From Vicia villosa (lineage: Eukaryota > Streptophyta > Magnoliopsida > Fabales > Fabaceae), in NCBI RefSeq assembly GCF_029867415.1, contig NW_026706280.1, forward strand, positions 124,001 to 188,000: 64,000 nucleotides of DNA. Direction: 5' to 3'. Positions within the stretch are counted from its first letter, which is position 1; each line of letters begins with the position of its first letter. This document shows positions 57,738 to 64,000 of this stretch, piece after piece. Below the pieces are notes generated by a model. That model was not told the DNA's origin, did no database searches, and saw only the letters and a program-made list of their open reading frames with translations. The translations under genes and the position numbers were made by a program.

Positions 57738-59259
57738 TGTCGTCCTCGGTTTTTTATCGTGAGATACGAACTGACTCTTCTTTTATTTTTTAGTTTTGAA
57801 AATCAGAGAGTCGCCACCGACTTTTATTTTATCCAATTAAGGAAAGGTTTATAAAAGAAACAGAAAAAGACCTTTAAGATATTTTGGGTTCGGGGGTAGG
57901 TTATACAAAGGGAAGGTATTAGCACCCCTTTGTATCCATGGTTATCCATGGGCTCTTAATTGCTTAGCTCACTTGTTTGAATCATTTGTCTTGCTTTGAA
58001 ATGCTTGTATGTGGTTTTAAACTACCTTTGTAAATTAACTTTGTAATGATCCTTGTGCGGATGTATACAAAGTGTTTTATCTTTCGAAAGATGTTTTGAA
58101 AAAAGATCTGTAACTTCGTAATGATCCTTGTTTGGATATATACAAAATGTTGTCTTTTTTGAAACTTTTGTTTTGAAAAACAGTGATATGAGAAACATTT
58201 ATTGTTTTGTTTGATTTGAGCAAGCAATTAGGAGATCTACCCTAAGTTCATAAGGTCCTTTCCTATTTTCTTTTAGAAAATTTTCTTTGACCTGATACAG
58301 AAAGAAATTATTTGAATTGCATTTGAAACAATAGAATTGGTTTTGAAAAGAGTAACAGAGGGATTACCCTAAGAGGTGCAAGTGTGATTGTGTTCTGATT
58401 CAGATATTTCTGTCTTTTGAAATTAGTGACCTAACGCTTCAGTTTTTATCTTTGACATACACGCAGTTTTATAAGTACAGAAATTAAAGTGCGGGAATGT
58501 AAAATGCGGAAAGTAAATCTACGCTATTACATTGATTGTGCGGGAAATATAAACTACTCTATTACATGAATTTGACAACCCATACACTTATCTATGAATT
58601 TAAATTGCAATAAGATAAAGGGAAGTATTTTTTGGATTTTTGGATGGTTGATTTTAATTAGAATTAATGCATAATTAATTTAATTAAATGAGAAAAAGGT
58701 AGAAATGAAATTTAAACCTAAAAATTAAGTCTAAAATATGTTCGTATTTCTTGTTAATTTATTTTAAAATAAAACTAATTTTTTTTGGATTTTTGAAGTT
58801 GTTTTGGAAATTATTAAGCTAATTAATTAATAATTATACAAATAATTTAAACTTTAAAGGAAAAAATATTCTAAATTTGCACAAAATTAGTTTATAATAT
58901 ATAAACTTGATTTAATAAAAAGAAAATATTTTTTTTGATTTTTTGATAGGTTAAGAATAATTTAAAGGGAAATATATGAATATATATTGATTAATTAAAC
59001 AAAATATTTTAATTATTAAGAAAAATAAAATATTTTTGTGTCAAAAATTAATACAATATTTTATCAACCTAAAAATATTTTTTGTATATTTTTCTGATTT
59101 TTAAAACTATTTTTAAATAATTGTTGAAAGAAAATTAAATAAAATAGAAAAATATAAAATATATATTAAATATGGATCATGTGTGGTTGGCTGGTAAGTC
59201 CATAGCATGGACTAGCATGTCATGGGCGTTGGATTGAGTGATTGGACTGATCTGATGGT
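57738..59259 (-). mobile_element. Ogre 5' LTR, primer-proximal 1.5 kb
   Basis: This segment aligns with 41297-42830 with scattered substitutions and short indels (a 10-14-base gap near 58565 and another near 58838). It stops at 59259 within gatctgatggt, where a copia LTR begins. The remaining 3 kb of this LTR must lie beyond the copia, outside the window. Confidence 0.93.
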
Positions 59260-60825
59260 TGTTAGACGCTGGCCTTGGGATCTAGAGGGGGGTGAATAGA
59301 TCGTTCACAGTTTTACGGAGTTAAACGACTTTTCAGCGGAAGTGATTCTGGATCGACTCGCGTCTATTCCGAACCACTATCGAAACGATTATATATGTGT
59401 TTAAAACCAGTCAAAGACTTGAGGTAAGTGATAAGAGTATACGTTGCAGAATCAAAGCGTTGCTCTTATTGAAAATCAGATTAATTTCTTGTATGATGGA
59501 CAATGTTTGCAATGCAGTAAGAGTGATAGAAACAAATATACAAACACTTGGTGATAATGATCAAATTGAAGGTGATTCAATGTGTGGTAGATTGTGATGT
59601 TTATGTAAGTTCTTAATTCACAATCTTAACACTCGAATCGTTGATCAATTTGCTATTATAACCAAATATGAACAGAATGTAAATGAAAAAGTAAAAGCGA
59701 CAAGAACACGATATTTGTTTAGGCAGTTCGTCGATCGTCCTCGCTACGACTACGTCTGCCCCCAATTCCAAACTGAAATTGGGTAATCTTTCATTAATGT
59801 TGAAAGTAGTATATACAAAGAAGATAACAAAGCGATAAACGATAAACCAATTATGTCGATCCTTTGAATCTTCTTCCCCCTTAATCTTGAGCAAGATCAA
59901 GGTTATCCAAGAGCTTCACTTTGATTCCCTTCTGCAGTGTCTTGATTCCTTGAACTCCCCGTTCCTCAATCGTTACACTCAGCCGAATCCTCAATGAACG
60001 CCTCTTGATAAAAACCCCCAAGAACCACCCGTCGTGGAGGACAAAACCCGCAGATTTTATTCACCAACAAACCCCACAAACCTTCACCCACTAGGAATCT
60101 TCAATTCCGTTCCATGGACGTTATCGAACTCATCACTAACCCGCAACGCAAGAATGATTATGTGTAATTGTGTTGGAGATGATGAAGAACGAAGATGAGA
60201 AGCGTTTGTGTATCTTTCAGTCGTTGGTGTTGCCGAATAATTAACATGGAATGATATATATAGTTGCTGGTTTGTTGGAGCAGAGAAAACACATAATTTG
60301 GGAAGTTTTCAGCAAATAGGTTGATCTACTTTAGTGCTTAGGTCGACCTAACAGAAGCAGAGTTGAAATTGTCCCAGTTAGGTTGACCTGTTAGGTTGGC
60401 CTAAAATCTGTTAGGTTGACCTGCTGAAGGTTTAGGTCGACCTAAAGTCAGTTAGGTTGACCTGTTGAAGGTTTAGGTCGACCTAAATGCAACTGTTTCC
60501 AGTTAGGTCGACCTGTTGAAGATTTAGGTCGACCTAAAGTCAGTTGAAATGCATTTTTGTGACTTTTCTTCAGTTTAGGTCGACCTAGGAGTGTGGGTAG
60601 GTCGACCTAACAGTGACCTTGTCAGTTTTGCTGAGTTTGCTCTAGTTTTGAGTCAACCTAGGGCTTTGCTTGGTCGACCTAACAGATGCAATACCATTTT
60701 CTGAGTGATTTGAGCTTCATAATCTTCCATTGTCTTGAGTCATTCATTTATGCTTTTGTATTTGGTTGCTTGTGATGTTTGCCATGAATCAAAAACTCAT
60801 TTGTGAGTGTATGCTTGTTCTTACA
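59260..60825 (-). mobile_element. 3' LTR of the right copia (1566 bp)
   Basis: On the minus strand it starts tgtaagaacaagcatacact at 60825 and ends ccagcgtctaaca at 59260. A purine tract (tcaaaaagggggagtt, minus) lies at 60826-60841. A TATA-like tatatatat lies at 60254-60262 (minus). The region upstream of that motif carries the palindrome cluster described separately. Confidence 0.9.
60325..60690. repeat. Cluster of the palindrome taggtcgaccta in LTR U3
   Basis: Six perfect 12-bp palindromes lie at 60339, 60433, 60474, 60525, 60576 and 60598 (start positions), with about eight near-copies such as taggttgacct and ggtcgacctaac between them. Spacing is irregular (roughly 15-50 bases). All lie upstream of the TATA-like motif on the minus strand, in the enhancer part of the LTR. 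They could be binding sites for a dimeric protein. Confidence 0.9.
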
Positions 60826-60965
60826 AACTCCCCCTTTTTGATGATGGCAAACATTTGATTAAATGACGAAAGCTCCCCCGGTCTTGTATGCGTAAGCTCC
60901 CCCGTACTAAGCTCCCCCGTACTCTCAACTCATCTCCCCCTTTGTCAACATCAAAAGGAAAGAAA
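60826..60965 (-). other. Polypurine tract and repeated purine runs upstream of the copia 3' LTR
   Basis: The minus strand shows the terminal tract ending aagggggagtt and four further runs (cgggggagctt, three times, and aagggggagat) within 140 bases. SIRE-type elements have such multiple purine tracts. They may offer more than one plus-strand priming site. Confidence 0.7.
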
Positions 60966-61462
60966 CCAGGAGAATAGTAGAAGAGAATAACAAAATAATC
61001 TAAACAAAACAATGTCTTACATAACACAATAGTAAAGAAATAGAGCATAATATCCAAACATATTTAAAGGTACAAACCAAGCTTAAGTTCAAGTAATAAA
61101 AGACATAATAACATGACAGAAATGAGATGCAATGCAATGAAATGAACTAATGCAATACTCGCTAACGTTTGCCCAAACATGTTAGATGTATGCTTATTCT
61201 ACTATTTTTATGTCCAAACATGATATGTTATGAGTAATGATGAACAACATATACATGTAAATGAGATAGGTGGAGAAGCATATAAGAAGTCACTATAAAC
61301 ATGTTAATTGATAGCATATTATAGCATCAATGATATTTTTGGAAGTGAACAACAAACATGTTACCACTTTCTCAATTGTAGGTATCTCGTCATCATTTCG
61401 TATAATGAAGTATATTCCTCTAGTCAATGTGGAATGATGCTTGATTTGATGATGAACTACCT

Positions 61463-61918
61463 TCATACTGAGAGAGATGTTAGCTTGAGCATAATCAAAA
61501 TATATATAAAGTAAAGGAATAAAATTAAGAAAACAAACGCATTTAGCTCAAAATTAGAGATATCTAATATCCCTAATTCCCTATGAATGTTGAAGAACTG
61601 CTCCGTTGCAAGAGGTTTGGTGAAGATGTCAGCTAGTTGCTTCTTGCTCTTCAAGTTTATGGCACTTGTGTTGTCGCACATGATAGGTATACGATCAAGC
61701 TTAATACCAAAGTCAAGAAGTTGTTGCTTGAGCCATAATATCTGCGCACAGCAGCTTCCGACAGCTACATATTTTGCCTCAGTAGTAGATAATGCAACCG
61801 ATACTTGTTTCTTGCTATGCCAACTTATCAATGAATTTGAGAATAGATGACATGTTCCACTGGTGCTCTTTCTATCGGATTTGCAGCCAGCAAAATCTGA
61901 GTCGGAGAATCCTACCAA
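61463..61918 (-). pseudogene. Copia RNase H with internal deletion
   Basis: The frame reads VGFSDSDFAGCKSDRKSTSG, SLISWHSKKQVSVALSTTEA and PIMCDNTSAINL, all copia RNase H. It then jumps to KKQLADIFTKPLATEQFF. The roughly 35-residue stretch that normally lies between (with the conserved His region) is missing, so the enzyme is defective. It is the last coding piece before the 3' LTR. Bases 60966-61462 hold no other coding sequence. Confidence 0.88.
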
Positions 61919-62142
61919 ATAACACTCATTTCCCTTCGGATACCATAGGCCATATGTAGGAGTTCCACGTAGATGTCGCAGAATTCTTTTGACAACTTTT
62001 AAGTGAGATTCCTTTGGACAAGATTGATATCTTTCTCATCTTTGTCTAGGTTAGTATTTGTTGTCATAGGTGTGTCAATCTCCTTCGCTTCACTCATTCC
62101 AAATCTTTTGAGCAGCTCCATGAGACTCATCTCAAATTCACT

Positions 62143-62334
62143 CTACATAAGCTTAGAAAATTCTTTGACAAGTTTTGCATTAGTCGACCCAAATATAATA
62201 TCATCCATTTGGAATAGTTTGAAGTCTTTTGAACAAGCATAGGCAAGTAAGAGGCGAATAGCTTCGAGACGTACTACAAGGAGCGTATGTCTCTTCATAA
62301 TCAATACCTTCCTATTGATTGTAACCTTGAGCAA
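62143..62334 (-). pseudogene. Copia RT remnant lacking the catalytic centre
   Basis: The frame has RLEAIRLLLAYACSKDFKLF directly followed by QMDDIIFGSTNAKLVKEF. In an intact copia RT more than 100 residues, including the first catalytic Asp loop and the start of YVDD, separate these. The deletion fused MD to DIIFG. Bases 61919-62142 continue as decayed RT C-terminal sequence (FEMSLMELLKRFGM near 62120). Confidence 0.85.
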
Positions 62335-62875
62335 CTAATCTAGCTTTGTTTCTAGTGATAACTCCGTTTTCATCAAGTTTGTTACGAAAAACCCATCTAG
62401 TACCGATTACTTGATGATCTCCCGGATGAGAGACAAAGTCCCAAACATCATTCCGTTTAAATTGGTTTAATTCTTCTTGCATGGCCATTAGCCAATGCTC
62501 ATCAAGTAATGCGTCCTTCACGTTTTTCGGTTCAACTTGTGAAACAAAAACAAAATGATAACAAAAGTTACTTATCTTGAGGCGTGTTGTCACGCCCTTT
62601 GAGATGTCCCCTATTATGTTGTCGATTGGATGATCTTTTACATTTGTCCTGGCCTTAGGAAGTTCTTCATTGTTTGAGATGCTTTCTTTTTCAACACTGT
62701 CATGAGACTCATCTTTCTCTTTCTTAGCATCTTCCTTTGCAACACTTTCACTTTCGTCTTCCTTATCTTTGACAATGTCTTCAATAGATGGGCCTGCACT
62801 ATCAAAAGATATACCTTTCCCGACACATTTTGCATAGGATTTATCAAAAGGACACATGAACTGACTCTTCAACAA
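62312..62875 (-). pseudogene. Copia pol linker and RT N terminus
   Basis: An acidic Lys/Glu/Ser-rich linker (DKEDESESVAKEDAKKEKDE) is followed by copia RT start motifs: WLMAMQEELNQFKRNDVWDF, then GTRWVFRNKLDENGVI and KARLVAQGYNQ. The frame ends at the junction with the next RT remnant. Upstream, the region where integrase should lie (62876-62986) is only about 110 bases long, so integrase has been deleted. Confidence 0.88.
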
Positions 62876-62986
62876 TAAGTAGTAACTGAATTGAGAGAAC
62901 CTATATGCCTATATGCCTTACTAGATTGAGAGTAACCAAAAAAAAATATGCCTTCGTCCAAGTTTTAGCATATAAATGTGGTTTAC

Positions 62987-63355
62987 TCATGTGCCATTAA
63001 ACATGATATCTCTTTTCTTAATATGTTCTATTGTGCAGCCAGAATTTGTAAAAGTTACTTTGAAGTCTTTGTCGCACAATTGACTAATACTTAGGAGATT
63101 ATGCTTAAGACCTTCTACTAGTAACACATCAGTTATAGTTGTGGTAGACGGGTTACCTACACTTCCTTTACCAAGTATAGCTCCCCGATTGTTGTCTCCA
63201 TAGGTGACATACCCCTTTTTCTTTGCGTGGAACTCAACAAAGAGTGATATGTCTTCCGTCATGTGTCTTGAACATCCGCTATCAAGGAACCACAACCTTT
63301 CGGCAATGTCAAGACACTTTTCCTGCAAAATTAATTTAGAGTGGAAGGTCCCCAA
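62987..63355 (-). pseudogene. Copia aspartic protease
   Basis: The motif LWFLDSGCSRHMTEDISLF contains the catalytic Asp-Ser-Gly. It is followed by YGDNNRGAILGKGSVGNPST and LLVEGLKHNLLSISQLCDKD, the usual copia protease fold and its exit. The frame stops after MFNGT, where the pre-integrase region should begin. It overlaps the gag frame end by 25 bases in another phase. Confidence 0.88.
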
Positions 63356-64000
63356 TCTTCATTGGGTCCTAGGTGGTGAGTACATAAATTGTTGCACTTA
63401 GGCAACCATTGAAATACTCCTTTAGGAACTAAAATCCTCCTAAATTTGCATTTTTCAATGGTATGACCCTTTTTGCAACAATAGTGACAGGTAATATGAT
63501 GAGAATATGCTGTTTTGCTAGTTGATACTTTTGGTACAAAAGTGTATTTACTATATAAAGGAGTATACGATCTTTTGAACTTATTTGGATCAACCGCAAA
63601 AGTCACTTTTGGTTGTAGAGCCTTATCTAACTTGGCCTTTAGATCTCTTACTTCTTTTTGCCAAATATGACATGTCTCACAACCAAACCATGATGTAGGA
63701 TCTATCTCAACTTTTTCCTTTTGAATATCTAGCATAGATTGTTTTAAAGCTTCCATGTCCTTTTCGGTCTTCTCAACTTTTGATTCAAGATATGAAAAAA
63801 TTTTCTTATTTGAGGCCAAAAGTTTGAAAGCTTCAATTGCATCTCTATGTAGTTCTTCAAAAGCTAATTTTAATTGAGCATGAGATACCTTATCTACAAG
63901 TTCAGGTTTAAGATGACTTACACGTTTCTTTTTCTTGTGTTGATGAGCCGTAAGACATAAGCTTGCTGATTCTTCTTCATCGCTTGATGAGTTTTCACTT
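63331..64000 (-). pseudogene. Copia gag C-terminal part, running off the window
   Basis: The frame is open from the window edge to 63331. It carries an acidic SSDEEES stretch, a KKKKR basic patch, long coiled-coil helices (VEKTEKDMEALKQSMLDIQK, DLKAKLDKAL) and a CCHC knuckle CHYCCKKGHTIEKC. The start codon lies beyond 64000. Gag ends after GPSTLN just past the protease start in another frame, so a one-base shift probably separates the two. Confidence 0.85.

Larger units (their letters stand above)
41297..59259 (-). mobile_element. Near-complete Ogre retrotransposon, 5' LTR interrupted
   Basis: The order on the minus strand is partial 5' LTR, tRNA-Arg-type primer site, ORF1, gag-protease, intron, RT-RNase H-aRNase H, integrase, repeat-bearing 3' UTR, polypurine tract and 3' LTR. 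This is the defining layout of Ogre. Coding damage is slight: a few nonsense changes, one frameshift and an RT active-site change. By eye the two LTR copies differ by only a few per cent. It sits in the gag of the plus-strand copia; gttag (41292-41296) is the expected left target duplication. Confidence 0.92.
59260..64000 (-). mobile_element. Internally deleted SIRE-like copia inserted in the Ogre 5' LTR
   Basis: On the minus strand the visible order is gag, protease, pieces of RT, a piece of RNase H, purine tracts and 3' LTR. Integrase is absent and RT lacks its catalytic centre, so it is non-autonomous. The insertion point is at 59259/59260 in atggt. The 5' end lies past the window edge. 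Confidence 0.9.

Overview
The window is plant nuclear DNA made almost entirely of nested LTR retrotransposons, with no intact host gene. The dominant families are Ogre/Tat-type Ty3-gypsy elements: LTRs of 4-4.6 kb, a tRNA-Arg-type primer site, ORF1 before gag, an intron before RT, dual RNase H and tandem repeats in the 3' UTR. SIRE/Maximus-type Ty1-copia elements come next. This mix points to a large-genome legume of the tribe Fabeae (Pisum, Vicia, Lathyrus, Lens). The species is an inference.

Left part (1-23 kb). Bases 1-6594 are the coding-free 3' internal region of an Ogre-like element (+) with two tandem arrays (about 31-bp and 45-bp units) and a polypurine tract. The LTR at 6595-11167 follows, and it is itself followed by a primer binding site and a leader (11168-12406). 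The first 329 bases of the window recur in that leader, so this LTR ends one element and begins the next. The leader breaks into a short LTR called X1 here (12414-13365, -). From 13.4 to 20.7 kb lies a minus-strand Ogre-like LTR, split by a solo Ogre LTR (15858-19719) with a perfect ATTTA target duplication. From 20.7 to 23.06 kb lie a minus-strand Cys-pair ORF, a plus-strand gag fragment and a second X LTR with a primer site.

Middle (23-34 kb). A minus-strand SIRE-like copia element (23057-28481) keeps its 5' LTR, gag, protease, integrase and part of RT, and X2 cuts it off within RT. Beyond it lie a possible host-gene 5' UTR remnant, a CACTA-type miniature element, a very old Athila-like pol fossil (-), and a small minus-strand LTR with a (TA)n tract. 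That LTR is followed by a decayed antisense ORF resembling the gypsy Transposase_28 domain.

Right part (34-64 kb). This is a multi-level nest. A Tat-like element has its 3' LTR (X3, -), interrupted by a TGTAAC...GTTACA solo LTR, and an antisense PMD-like ORF (+). A SIRE-like copia (+, 38893-41296) is inserted in that ORF. A full-length Ogre (-, from 41297) is inserted in the copia gag. An internally deleted copia (-, 59260 to the window end) is inserted in the Ogre 5' LTR. The outer halves of these elements must lie beyond base 64000.

The Ogre is the best-preserved element. ORF1, gag-protease, RT, both RNase H domains and integrase are all legible, with only a few point lesions. A 268-nt intron can be placed that joins the frames exactly. 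All functional assignments come from reading translated motifs and termini by eye; no database search was run.
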